64,000 nt of DNA, from NCBI RefSeq assembly GCF_027622945.1, contig NZ_JAPZVQ010000001.1:411183-475182 (forward strand). Reading direction: 5' to 3'. The position numbers were made by a program, and so were the translations under genes. Source of the DNA: Glycomyces lechevalierae. Its GTDB lineage: Bacteria > Actinomycetota > Actinomycetes > Mycobacteriales > Micromonosporaceae. Under the pieces are notes generated by a model. That model was given only the letters and a program-made list of their open reading frames with translations. It searched no databases and was not told where the DNA came from. Positions 26,150 to 34,280 of the stretch are shown here, piece by piece. Numbering within the stretch: the stretch's first letter is position 1; the number at the start of each line of letters is the position of its first letter.

Positions 26150-28921
26150 TCAGTCGACGAGCGCGGCGATGCGAGCCCGCACGGCGGCGGCGTTGGGGCG
26201 GCCGAGTTCGTCGAGGATCGCCACCGCCCGCTGCCAGGCGTCCCGGGCCTCGGCCGTCCGACCGGTGGCGGCGTACGTCTCGCCGAGGCTGGTCAGCGCC
26301 GCGGCCGTGAAGTTCCGCTCCCCGGACTCCGCTCCGAGCGCGACGGCGCGCCGGAGGTACTCCACGGAGCGGGCGTGCTCGCCGAACTGGGCCTCGATGG
26401 TTCCGAGGCTGGACAGGACGTTCGCCTCGCCGATCGTGTCGCCGATGCCCGCCGCGAGGTCCAGCGCGGCGAGGCAGTGCTCGCGGGCGCGGGCGGGGTC
26501 GCCGAGGTGGGCGTGGCAGAACCCGATGTTGTTCAACGCCCGCACCCGGCCCGCGGTGTTCCCCGCGCGGACATACAGGTCCAGTGCGCGGACGGCGTGG
26601 GCCAAAGTCGCGGCGAAGTCGCCGGCGCCCGCGTCCAGGATGCAGAGGACCAGGCAGGTGTCGGCCTGGCCGTTGCGGTCTCCGGCCGCCTCGAAGTGCT
26701 CCAGCGCCGCCTGCAGGTGTTCGCGGGCTTCGTCTTTGTCGCCGTGGTTGGACTGGACGATCCCGAGTCGGAGGTGCGCGGAGGCCAGGCCCTCAGCGCT
26801 GTGCGCGCGCTCGGCGGCACGCACTGCGGTGCGGTGCATGACCTCCCGCTCGGCGGCCGCATTCTGGCGGCGGAGATAGGCCTCCAGGCTGCGCGCCAGT
26901 TGCCATGCGTACGTGTCGAACCGCTGCCTGAACGCCTCGTCGACCGCGCCGAGCAGCACGGCGCGCTCGGATTCGAACCACGCCGCGGACCGCTCACGCT
27001 GTTCGGGCGAGGCGAATGCGGCACCGGGGATCTGATCGTCCGTGACGACCGAGAACGGCGTGATCGCCGCTGCCGCCGCGTCGGCGGAGCGCAGCAGCCA
27101 GTCGAGCAGCCGCGCCACGGCGTCGCGGCGGGCGGTCGCCTCTTCCTCGGCCGCGGCCAGCTCGGCGGCGTACGCCGCCAACAGGTCGTGGAGGCGGTAC
27201 CGCCCGGTCCGGAACTCGCCCACCAGTCCGAGATGCACGAGCTCGCTGAGGGACCGGCGGGCCGCGGCGAGCGGTTCGCCCAGCAGGGCCGCAACGGCGT
27301 CGGCGGTGAAGTCCGGTCCCCAGTGGAGTCCGAGCAGCCGGAAGGTCCGCGCCGCGGCGGGACTCAACGCCCGGAACGAGCAGGCGAACGCCGCCCGCAG
27401 ATCCATGCCGTCGTCGGCGAAGGCGAAGCCGTCGAGCGGCGCGGCCCCGGCCTCCAACTCGTCCGCGAGCGCGCCCAACGGCGCACCGGGAATGCCTGCG
27501 GCCCTTGCGGCCACGACGGCCAGCGCCAGCGGCAGCCGCGCGCACCGGTCGATGATGCGGGCCACCGCTTCGGGCTCCGAGTCGGCCCGGTGCGCCCCGA
27601 TCCGCTCGGCCAGCAGGTCGCGGGCTTCGCCGTGGTCGAGCGCGTCCAGGGAGATCATCTGGACGCCGTGCCGGGCGACGAGTCCGGTGAGGACGGTGCG
27701 CGCGGTGATGAGGACGCGGCAGGCGTTCGTGCCCGGCAGGAGCGGGCGCACCTGGTCCTCGTCGCGGGCGTTGTCGAGGACGATCAGCATGCGCCGCTTG
27801 GCGAGCAGGGTCCGGAACAGGGCCGAGCGGGCCTCGGTGGGGGCGGGGACCTGGGCGGGTGGGACGCCGAGGGCGTCGAGGAAGACGCCGAGCACCGCGC
27901 CGGGGTCGATGGCGCGTCCGGCCGGGTCGAAGCCGCGCAGGTCGGCCCAGAGCTGCCCGTCGGGGTAGGCGACGGCAGCGCGGTGGGCCCAGTGGACGGC
28001 GAGGGTCGTCTTTCCGGAACCGGGAATGCCGGTGACGACCGCGACCGGACTGCCCGCGGTCTGCTCGAGTCGCGCCAGCGCCTCGGTGCGGCCGGTGAAG
28101 CCCGTGATGTCGCCGGGGAGCTGTTGCGGCACAGGGCGATCGAACGGCGCGGCGTCCTGTCCCCGGCCGAGGAGGCGGCGGTGCTCCCGTTGGAGTCCGG
28201 GGCCGGGCTCGACGCCGAGTTCGTCGACGAGGTACCGCCGGGTGCGTCGGTACACGGCCAGGGCCTCGCCGGTGCGACCGGAGGCGTCGAGCGCCGCCAT
28301 CAGGAGTTGCGCGGGGCGTTCGCGCACGGGATGGTCGGCGACGAGGGCGGCCGCTTCGGGGATCACGTCCCGGGCCGCGCCGGTGCGGATGTCCTGTTCG
28401 ATCCGGTCTTCTTGGGCCGCAAGCCGTTCCTCTTCGAGTCCGGTTCGCAGGCTCTCGCGCCATTCGTCTCCGGCGATGTCGGCCAGCGCCGGGCCGCGCC
28501 ACAGCCGCAGCGCCTCTTCCAGAAGCGCGGCCTTGCCCGGTCCGTCGTGGCGCGCACGGGAGACGAGGTCGCGGAAGCGGTAGAGGTCCACTCGGTCGGG
28601 GTCGCAGTCAAGCCGCCAGCCTCGGCCCACGGTCGCGAGGGTGACCGTGGGGTCGCCGGCGAGGAGTCGGCGCAGGCGCGTCACGTAGACGCGCACGGTG
28701 TTCAGCGCGGAGGCGGGCGGCCCGGCGGGCCAGAGCGCGGCGATCAGGCGTTCGGCCGTGACCGTGCGGCCCAGGTCGAGCAGCAGCAAGGCGAGGACGC
28801 ACCGCGACTGGGCGGTGGTGGGGCCCTGCACGGCGCCGTCGCGCAGGATCTCGACCGGACCGAGGACCCGGAAACTCGTCCGATCGGGACCGATCGCGGC
28901 TCCGGCGGATCGTCCGTCCAT
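26150..28921 (-). CDS. AfsR/SARP-type regulator with BTAD, NB-ARC ATPase and TPR repeats
   Basis: The 923-residue protein begins with an OmpR-like DNA-binding domain (SFRVLGPVEILRDG, then LNTVRVYVTRLRRLLAG), followed by the bacterial transcriptional activation domain (DLYRFRDLVSRAR to VDELGVEPGPGLQ). Next is an NB-ARC-type ATPase with Walker A GIPGSGKTT near 300 and Walker B RRMLIVLDNARDEDQ. The C-terminal 250 residues hold TPR repeats (ALNNIGFCHAHLGDPARARE and others). The plan is that of AfsR, which couples phosphorylation and nucleotides to secondary metabolism. No biosynthetic cluster is beside it. The start at 28921 (MDGRSAGAAIG) is chosen over an in-frame extension to 29089 that lacks domain character. 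Confidence 0.88.
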   Translation of the reverse strand: MDGRSAGAAIGPDRTSFRVLGPVEILRDGAVQGPTTAQSRCVLALLLLDLGRTVTAERLIAALWPAGPPASALNTVRVYVTRLRRLLAGDPTVTLATVGRGWRLDCDPDRVDLYRFRDLVSRARHDGPGKAALLEEALRLWRGPALADIAGDEWRESLRTGLEEERLAAQEDRIEQDIRTGAARDVIPEAAALVADHPVRERPAQLLMAALDASGRTGEALAVYRRTRRYLVDELGVEPGPGLQREHRRLLGRGQDAAPFDRPVPQQLPGDITGFTGRTEALARLEQTAGSPVAVVTGIPGSGKTTLAVHWAHRAAVAYPDGQLWADLRGFDPAGRAIDPGAVLGVFLDALGVPPAQVPAPTEARSALFRTLLAKRRMLIVLDNARDEDQVRPLLPGTNACRVLITARTVLTGLVARHGVQMISLDALDHGEARDLLAERIGAHRADSEPEAVARIIDRCARLPLALAVVAARAAGIPGAPLGALADELEAGAAPLDGFAFADDGMDLRAAFACSFRALSPAAARTFRLLGLHWGPDFTADAVAALLGEPLAAARRSLSELVHLGLVGEFRTGRYRLHDLLAAYAAELAAAEEEATARRDAVARLLDWLLRSADAAAAAITPFSVVTDDQIPGAAFASPEQRERSAAWFESERAVLLGAVDEAFRQRFDTYAWQLARSLEAYLRRQNAAAEREVMHRTAVRAAERAHSAEGLASAHLRLGIVQSNHGDKDEAREHLQAALEHFEAAGDRNGQADTCLVLCILDAGAGDFAATLAHAVRALDLYVRAGNTAGRVRALNNIGFCHAHLGDPARAREHCLAALDLAAGIGDTIGEANVLSSLGTIEAQFGEHARSVEYLRRAVALGAESGERNFTAAALTSLGETYAATGRTAEARDAWQRAVAILDELGRPNAAAVRARIAALVD

Positions 28922-29101
28922 ATGCGCACCGCCTCTACGAAACGTCTTCGGTACGTTAGCAAGTCGCGGTCGCGACCCTGAGCGACTCGGCTTCGTCCGG
29001 GGGCTCCTCGCGCGCGGCCTCATCCAGTAGATCCGGCCCCCGACCGCCCGTGACAGCGAGTGCGATCGCCGGGCCCGGCGCCGAGTCACCGCGCCGCAAG
29101 C

Positions 29102-29716
29102 TCAGTCGGTGCCGATGATCAGCTCAAGGCCCGCATTGAAGAGGTCTTCGCCCGTGAGCCGGTGCTCCTGCGCGTATGCCATGGCCCGCGCGATGGTCGG
29201 GTACGCCTCGGCGAACGCCGCCTTCGCCGGTTCGTCCATAGTGGTGGGCCCGGTGGAGTCCTGCTCCTCGATGACATGGCCGAACGTGTAGTGGAAGGCG
29301 GTGAACACCAGGGTCGCCGCTTCGGCGAGGTCGATTCCCCGGTCCTCGAGCGCGCGCAGGCTCGACTCGGTCAACGCGGCGAGGGTCGGGGTCCCGGTGG
29401 GCCTGGCGCCGGCGACGACCCTGGCGCCGTCAGGGTACGCCAGCATCGCCGCCCGCAATGTGTGGAGACGTTCGAACAACCAAGGGCGCCAAGAGTGTTC
29501 GGGCAGCGGCGGCACCGGCTCACCGATGCGCTCCGCGATGATCGCCTCCGCCATCGCGTCGAGAAGGGCCTGCTTGTCCGCGAACCGCCAGTAGATCGAG
29601 GGCGCCTTCACATCAAGACGAGTCGCGAGGCGGCGGATGGTCACGTTCGCCAAACCGCCTTCCTCCAGCAGGCTGAGCGCTTCGGCAACGACTGTTTCGG
29701 TGTCCATGGCACTCAT
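29102..29716 (-). CDS. TetR-family regulator (TetR_C type)
   Basis: The 204-residue protein has an N-terminal helix-turn-helix (VTIRRLATRLDVKAPSIYWRF) and the C-terminal arrangement of the tetracycline-repressor class, with FTAFHYTFGHVIEEQ near 145. The ATG at 29716 abuts a 39-bp operator, so the mRNA would be nearly leaderless; a second ATG is three codons in. It is divergent from an NTF2-like gene that shares the operator. Confidence 0.87.
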   Translation of the reverse strand: MSAMDTETVVAEALSLLEEGGLANVTIRRLATRLDVKAPSIYWRFADKQALLDAMAEAIIAERIGEPVPPLPEHSWRPWLFERLHTLRAAMLAYPDGARVVAGARPTGTPTLAALTESSLRALEDRGIDLAEAATLVFTAFHYTFGHVIEEQDSTGPTTMDEPAKAAFAEAYPTIARAMAYAQEHRLTGEDLFNAGLELIIGTD

Positions 29717-29755
29717 TCTATAACAGTGCTACAGTTCCTGTAACGTTGTTATAGA
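29717..29755. promoter_or_regulatory. 39-bp imperfect dyad between TetR and NTF2-like genes
   Basis: TCTATAACAGTGCTACAG and CTGTAACGTTGTTATAGA are inverted, with perfect outer arms (TCTATAACA/TGTTATAGA) and a partly conserved inner part. The dyad covers the promoters of both divergent genes. It fits a TetR-type repressor acting on itself and the NTF2-like gene. Confidence 0.65.
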
Positions 29756-29770
29756 GAAAGGGGTGCCGAC

Positions 29771-30178
29771 ATGCACCAGGCACTCGTGGACGCCATGCAC
29801 GACTACTTCGACGCCGGCATGACCATGGACCTCGACCGGCTCGACGCGATCTACGACGACGAGTTCGAGAACCTGCGCGTCGACCGGGCCGGGCGCTCGA
29901 TCACCTTGAGCAAGGACCAGTTCATGGCCCGCTTCCGGGCGCTCAAGGCCCAAGGCGAGACCGTCGGCGAATCGGTCGACGACGCCACCTTCCCGGCCTC
30001 CAACGTGTTCGGCGACCACGCCCTCATCGTCATGCGCCGGGTCGAGAACGACGAGCCGAGCCAGTACGCGTTCGTCTGGCGGCTCGCCGACGGACGCCCC
30101 GCCACGATCCTGCGGGAGCTCACCTTCGACCACGACATCAGCTACCTGCTCGCGATGGTCGCCGCAGCCCAGTCCTGA
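29771..30178 (+). CDS. NTF2/SnoaL-like domain protein
   Basis: The 135-residue protein has the cone-shaped NTF2-like plan: N-terminal helices (ALVDAMHDYFDAGMTMDLDRL), DAIYDDEFENLRVDRAGRS, FMARFRAL and beta strands with VFGDHALIVMRRV. Members bind or turn over small hydrophobic molecules, often degrading or detoxifying them. AAAGGGG lies upstream of the ATG. Shared operator and divergent TetR suggest it is induced by a small molecule that the repressor senses. Confidence 0.75.
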   Translation: MHQALVDAMHDYFDAGMTMDLDRLDAIYDDEFENLRVDRAGRSITLSKDQFMARFRALKAQGETVGESVDDATFPASNVFGDHALIVMRRVENDEPSQYAFVWRLADGRPATILRELTFDHDISYLLAMVAAAQS

Positions 30179-30372
30179 TCGGTCGACGGACGAGGCGACC
30201 GTTGCAGGCGCCTTCGCCCTCGGCCGGAAACCCCAGTTCGTGAACACTGCCTCGCGCGCCGGCCTGCTGCGCGGGTCCAGGTGATACCGCCGTTCTCGTG
30301 CATGCGCGCGCGGCCCCGATTCGACGGACGGCCTGAAGATCCTTCATACTCAGTGTTCAGGAAGGCTGAGCG

Positions 30373-30395
30373 ATTGTTCGGTGTGGTTGAACAAT
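30373..30395. promoter_or_regulatory. LysR autoregulatory dyad
   Basis: ATTGTTC-GGTGTGGTT-GAACAAT is a perfect 7-bp inverted repeat with a 9-base spacer and contains a T-N11-A core typical for LysR sites. It ends 14 bp before the lysR start. The GGTGTG-TTGAAC part recurs at 31428-31439, upstream of the next operon. Confidence 0.6.
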
Positions 30396-30409
30396 AGAGG
30401 TGAGCTGCT

Positions 30410-31327
30410 TTGGAGCGCCAGGAGATCGAGACGTTCCTCGTGCTGTGCGAAGAGCTGCACTTCGGCCGTACCGCCAAGCGCCTGCGCATCTCCCCGGCAC
30501 GCGTCACCCAGCTCGTCCAGAAGGTCGAGCGCCGGATCGGCGCGACCCTGTTCGAGCGGAACACGCGCGGGGTGACCCTCACCGACCTGGGACGCAGGTT
30601 CCAGCGCGACCTCGCGCCCGCGCACGAGGCCGTCGAGGAGATCGTCCTACGCACCATCCAGGCCGCGAAGGGGATCGAGGGTGAACTGCGGCTGGGTTTC
30701 CTCGGCACCGCGAACGGCCGGCACCTGGTCGAGCTCGCCCGCCTGTTCGAAGCCCACCGGCCCGGCGCCACCGTGCGCCTCGTGCTCGAGGCCGAGATCG
30801 GCGATCATCTGCGGCCGCTGCGGGAGGACCGGGTCGACCTCCTGGCCGTGCCCCTGCCCGTCCGCGAGCAAGGCATCGCCCTCGGGCCGGTGGTCCTGCG
30901 CGAGCGCCTGCTGATGGCGGTGCCCGAAGGGCACCCGATCGCGATTCGGGGCCACGCCACCTTCGAAGACCTCGCCGACAACCCGGTCATCGTCTCCTCG
31001 GGCGACCCGGATGACTACTGGATCGACTACTTCGTGCCGCCCCGGACGCCGTCGGGGCGACCGATCGAGCGCACGCACCGCGTCGAGAGCCTCCAGGCAG
31101 GCATCGCGCTCGTCATGGCGGGCAAGGGCATCGGCCCGATCATCGCACAGTTCGCGCAGTACAACCAGCATCCCGGCATCACCTATGTGCCGATCGAGAA
31201 CGGACCCGTTGTCGCCTCGGCGCTGGCCTGGTCGGCCGCGCGCGAGACCGCGCTCATCCGGGACTTCGCGCGGCTCGCCGAGGACCACGGGCCGGTCGCC
31301 GTCGACTGGCCTCCGGCCACCGCTTAG
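30410..31327 (+). CDS. LysR-family regulator
   Basis: The 305-residue protein has the N-terminal LysR helix-turn-helix (IETFLVLCEELHFGRTAKRL, then RVTQLVQKVERRIGATLFER) and a two-lobe effector domain (GELRLGFLGTANGRHLVEL onward). It starts at a TTG (30410), with GAGGTGAG just upstream. It is transcribed in the same direction as the operon at 31552-34058, which it may control: both promoters share a GGTGTG(G)TTGAAC element. Confidence 0.88.
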   Translation: MERQEIETFLVLCEELHFGRTAKRLRISPARVTQLVQKVERRIGATLFERNTRGVTLTDLGRRFQRDLAPAHEAVEEIVLRTIQAAKGIEGELRLGFLGTANGRHLVELARLFEAHRPGATVRLVLEAEIGDHLRPLREDRVDLLAVPLPVREQGIALGPVVLRERLLMAVPEGHPIAIRGHATFEDLADNPVIVSSGDPDDYWIDYFVPPRTPSGRPIERTHRVESLQAGIALVMAGKGIGPIIAQFAQYNQHPGITYVPIENGPVVASALAWSAARETALIRDFARLAEDHGPVAVDWPPATA

Positions 31328-31383
31328 GAGTCCCGCAGGCCGCAGCGGTATTGCGGACCTGCGAAACGACTCTTGAACCCCGC

Positions 31384-31415
31384 TGAAGACCCAGCGCTGT
31401 CCATCAGGGTCTTCA
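31384..31415 (+). promoter_or_regulatory. 9-bp inverted repeat downstream of lysR
   Basis: TGAAGACCC (31384-31392) and GGGTCTTCA (31407-31415) are perfectly inverted around 14 bases. It lies between lysR and the next operon. It may be a weak terminator or an operator. A 7-bp-scale GGTGTGTTGAAC element follows at 31428-31439. Confidence 0.4.
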
Positions 31416-31489
31416 TCCGCGCTGAAGGTGTGTTGAACGCTTCGCCGTTGTCTCCCCTTCTCCATGGGCCGCACAGTGGATCACGCCTG

Positions 31490-31511
31490 CCCGGCAGCCG
31501 CGGCTGCCGGG
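31490..31511 (+). terminator. 22-bp perfect palindrome in the leader of the next operon
   Basis: Two 11-base halves (CCCGGCAGCCG and CGGCTGCCGGG) meet without a spacer, 40 bp before the TTG start at 31552. If transcription begins upstream it would form a leader hairpin. If not, it could end lysR transcripts. Confidence 0.45.
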
Positions 31512-31551
31512 TCGGCTTCCATCGGCATCACTCGTCCCATGAGGAGTCACA

Positions 31552-31953
31552 TTGAGCACTGGGCGAACCGACACGGGACCGCCGAGGTCGATCCCGGTCG
31601 TCGTCATCACCTTGCTGTGCGCCGCCAGCGTGCTGGTCTTCGGCGTCTGGGCCTTCTTCGCGCCCGTCAGCTTCATCGAATACGTCAACTACGCGCCTTA
31701 CAACGAGCACCTGACGCATGACGCGGGCGCCTTCCAGGTCGGCATCGGCTTCGGCCTGATCGCCGCGCTGCTCTGGAACGACGCGCTGGGCGCGGCACTG
31801 ATCGGCTTCGTAGCCGGCAGCGGCCTGCACACCTGGTCGCACTTCGCCGACCGCCACCTCGGCGGGCACGGCTCCGACGTGCCGCTGCTGGGCGCCACGA
31901 CACTGCTGGGCATCGTCGCGGTCGTCCTCCTGATGCGAAGGAAGCGCGCATGA
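31552..31953 (+). CDS. Small four-helix membrane protein
   Basis: The 133-residue protein has four hydrophobic segments (IPVVVITLLCAASVLVFGVW, VGIGFGLIAALLWNDALGA, ALIGFVAGSGLHTWSHF and LLGATTLLGIVAVVLLM). It resembles DoxX-like or DUF-type membrane proteins but is not assigned. It starts at a TTG with GAGGAG seven bases upstream and overlaps the next gene by four bases (ATGA), so the three genes 31552-34058 form one operon. Confidence 0.75.
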   Translation: MSTGRTDTGPPRSIPVVVITLLCAASVLVFGVWAFFAPVSFIEYVNYAPYNEHLTHDAGAFQVGIGFGLIAALLWNDALGAALIGFVAGSGLHTWSHFADRHLGGHGSDVPLLGATTLLGIVAVVLLMRRKRA

Positions 31954-32849
31954 GAGTCCTCCTGGCCGGCGCCTCCGGCGCCGTCGGCGCCCCGATCACC
32001 CGGGCGCTCCTCGCCTCCGGGCACGAGGTCGTGGCCCTGACCCGCCGTCGCGGCGGCGCACCCGCGGGCACGACCGAGCTGGTGGGCGACGCGCTCGACC
32101 GCGACGGCCTCTTGGCGGCCGTCCGCGGCCTGCGAGCCGACGCGGTCATGCACCAGTTGACCGCCTTGAAGAAGGCCCCGATGCGGCACCGGGACCTGGA
32201 GGCGACCAACCGCCTCCGCACGGAGGGCACCGCGAACCTCCTCGCCGCCGCTCGCGCGGTGGGCGCCCGGCGGTTCGTCACCCAGTCGAACCTCTTCGGC
32301 TACGGGTACGGGAACCTCGGCGAGCACTTCCACACCGAGCGGGACGCGTTCGGGAAGGGCGGGTACGGCCACTTCGACCAGCACATCGCCGCGCTGCATT
32401 CGACCGAGCAGCAGGCGTTCAACACCGAAGGCGTCGAAGGGATCGCGCTGCGCTACGGCGCCTTCTACGGCGCCCCGGGCGACCCCGTCGTCGAGATGCT
32501 CAAGCGGGGACAACTGCCGGCAGTGAAGGGCGGCCCCATCTCCTTCATCCACGTCGAAGACGTCGCCGCCGCCACGGTCGCGGCCCTCGAGCGCGGCCGC
32601 GGCGGTGAGGCGTACAACGTCGTCGACGACGAGCCCGCCCCGTGGCGCGACTTCTTCCGCACCACCGCTGCGCATCTCGGCGCCCCGGCGCCGAAACCGC
32701 TGCCCGGCTGGATGCTCCGGCCGATCCCGATCATGCATGCCATCATGACCGGCTCCTACCGCCTGTCGAACGCCAAGGCCAGGGCCGAACTCGGCTGGGC
32801 CCCGTCGATGCCGACATTCCGTGAAGGCATCGCCTCCATTCGGGCCTGA
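31950..32849 (+). CDS. NAD-dependent epimerase/dehydratase (extended SDR)
   Basis: The 299-residue protein has the GxxGxxG nucleotide motif (VLLAGASGAVGAPI), LTALKKAPMRHRDLEATNRL, a serine in TQSNLFGYGYG and the C-terminal SFIHVEDVAAATVAALERG common to NAD(P)-dependent epimerases and reductases. The canonical YxxxK is not clear (HIAALHSTEQQAF occupies its place), so it may be an atypical SDR with a non-epimerase role. It is translationally coupled to the small membrane protein upstream. Confidence 0.8.
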   Translation: MRVLLAGASGAVGAPITRALLASGHEVVALTRRRGGAPAGTTELVGDALDRDGLLAAVRGLRADAVMHQLTALKKAPMRHRDLEATNRLRTEGTANLLAAARAVGARRFVTQSNLFGYGYGNLGEHFHTERDAFGKGGYGHFDQHIAALHSTEQQAFNTEGVEGIALRYGAFYGAPGDPVVEMLKRGQLPAVKGGPISFIHVEDVAAATVAALERGRGGEAYNVVDDEPAPWRDFFRTTAAHLGAPAPKPLPGWMLRPIPIMHAIMTGSYRLSNAKARAELGWAPSMPTFREGIASIRA

Positions 32850-32903
32850 TGCGCAGATCGACCGAATCCCCCTGATCCTCAGCAAGAACGAACGGACACA
32901 ACA

Positions 32904-34058
32904 ATGAAGCACCGCATCCTGATCCTCGGCGCCGGCTACACCGGCATGATGGCCGCCCACGGCCTCGCCCTGCGCAACAAGACCGCCGAGGTCACCCTCG
33001 TCAACCCGACCGACGTCTTCAACGAGCGTCTCCGCCAGCACCAAGCCGCAGTCGGGCAGGACCTCGGCGCCCACCGCATCCCCGACCTCGTCGGGCCCGC
33101 GGGCGTCACCTTCGTCCAGGGCCGCGCGGCCCGCATCGCGACCGACCGCCGCAGCGTCGTCCTCGACGACGGCCGCGACCTCGCGTACGACCACCTGGTC
33201 TACGCGATCGGCAGCGCCACTCCCCGCGTCGAGCACGCCTTCACCATCGACGACCCGGCATTCGCAGCAGCCCTGCGGGACAACGCCGACGGCACGCTGA
33301 CCGTGTGCGGCGCGGGCCTCACCGGCATCGAGGCGGCCACCGAAGCCGCCGAGACCTACCCCGAGATGCGAGTGCGCCTGCTCAGCCGCGGCGAACCCGG
33401 CTCGATGATGGGCCCGGCGGCCCGCGCCTACCTCATGAACGCCCTGTACCGGCTTCGCATCGAGGTCCGCACCGGGGCGACCGTGGCCCGTGTCCTCCCC
33501 GAGGCGGTCGAACTCGCAGGCGGCGACCGCATCCCGACCGATGTGACACTGTGGACCACGGGTGTCGCCCACGCCCGCCTCGCCGCCGAAGCGGGGATCA
33601 CCGTCGACGAGGCCGGCCGCGTCGCCGTCGACGCCGCGCTCCGCTCGGTCTCGCACCCCGACGTGTTCGCGATCGGCGACGCGGCGGCGGTCCGCCAGGC
33701 GTACGGAGTGATCCACGGGACCTGCCAGAGCGGCATCCCCACGGCCGCGCACGCCGCCGAGTCGATCACCCGCATCCTGCACGGCAAGGAGCCCAAGGCG
33801 TTCCGGTTCGGGTACATCCACCAGCCGGTGTCGCTCGGCCGCAAGGACGCCGTCATCCAGTTCACCAACCCCGACGACACCCCGAGCCGCTGGTACCTCA
33901 AAGGCAAAGCCGCCATCGCCTACAAGGAGGCCGTCAGCTCCAGCCCCTTCAAGTTCTACCGCTCCAAGTCGCCCATCCCCTCCGCCATGACCAAGCGGAG
34001 CGGCGGACGCCGCAACCGGCCCCATGTCGCGTCGGCGACACCGGCCCCCGCCATGTAG
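32904..34058 (+). CDS. NDH-2-like FAD/NAD(P) oxidoreductase
   Basis: The 384-residue flavoprotein has an FAD-binding motif (ILGAGYTGMMAAHGLAL), a second NAD motif (TVCGAGLTGIEAATEAAE) and the FAD ribityl-binding ending VFAIGDAAAVRQ. The lack of a long membrane-anchoring C-terminus leaves open whether it is a type II NADH dehydrogenase or a soluble reductase. Being last in the operon with an SDR and a membrane protein suggests quinone-linked redox chemistry, perhaps of an SDR product. It begins 54 bp after the epimerase. Confidence 0.82.
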   Translation: MKHRILILGAGYTGMMAAHGLALRNKTAEVTLVNPTDVFNERLRQHQAAVGQDLGAHRIPDLVGPAGVTFVQGRAARIATDRRSVVLDDGRDLAYDHLVYAIGSATPRVEHAFTIDDPAFAAALRDNADGTLTVCGAGLTGIEAATEAAETYPEMRVRLLSRGEPGSMMGPAARAYLMNALYRLRIEVRTGATVARVLPEAVELAGGDRIPTDVTLWTTGVAHARLAAEAGITVDEAGRVAVDAALRSVSHPDVFAIGDAAAVRQAYGVIHGTCQSGIPTAAHAAESITRILHGKEPKAFRFGYIHQPVSLGRKDAVIQFTNPDDTPSRWYLKGKAAIAYKEAVSSSPFKFYRSKSPIPSAMTKRSGGRRNRPHVASATPAPAM

Positions 34059-34066
34059 GCACCGCC

Positions 34067-34095
34067 GCACGGGCCGCCGCGGCGGCGGCCCGTGC
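34067..34095 (+). terminator. Terminator of the LysR-adjacent operon
   Basis: GCACGGGCCGCC / GGCGGCCCGTGC form a perfect 12-bp stem with a 5-base loop, eight bases past the oxidoreductase stop. Confidence 0.75.
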
Positions 34096-34188
34096 CGCTC
34101 CACCTTGCGACGCGCCGCGAGAAGCCCGCCCAGGTCGAGAGCCATTCCGCTGCAACGCGAACCGCACGTGCGTCGACCAGCAGAGGCA

Positions 34189-34222
34189 AGCATACTCAAT
34201 ATGTAGATACCTAGTATGCTTC
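34189..34222. promoter_or_regulatory. Inverted repeat in the promoter of the 34281 gene
   Basis: AAGCATACT (34189-34197) and AGTATGCTT (34214-34222) are perfectly inverted around 16 bases, in an AT-rich island. TAGTAT (34213-34218) could serve as -10. An unknown repressor dimer could bind here. Confidence 0.5.
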
Positions 34223-34280
34223 GCATTGTCATGCCCCGTCCGGTCCGTCCCGGGCCGGGCGCTTCCGTGAAGGAGAGATG

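Noticed and set aside
26150..28921. A biosynthetic gene cluster around the AfsR-like regulator
   Set aside because: No polyketide, peptide, terpene or other biosynthetic genes were recognised on either side.
26114..28981. 955-codon forward-strand open frame opposite the SARP regulator
   Set aside because: It is the complement shadow of a real gene with clear BTAD, NB-ARC and TPR domains. The forward translation is low-complexity Gly/Arg/Ala with no domain or ribosome site.
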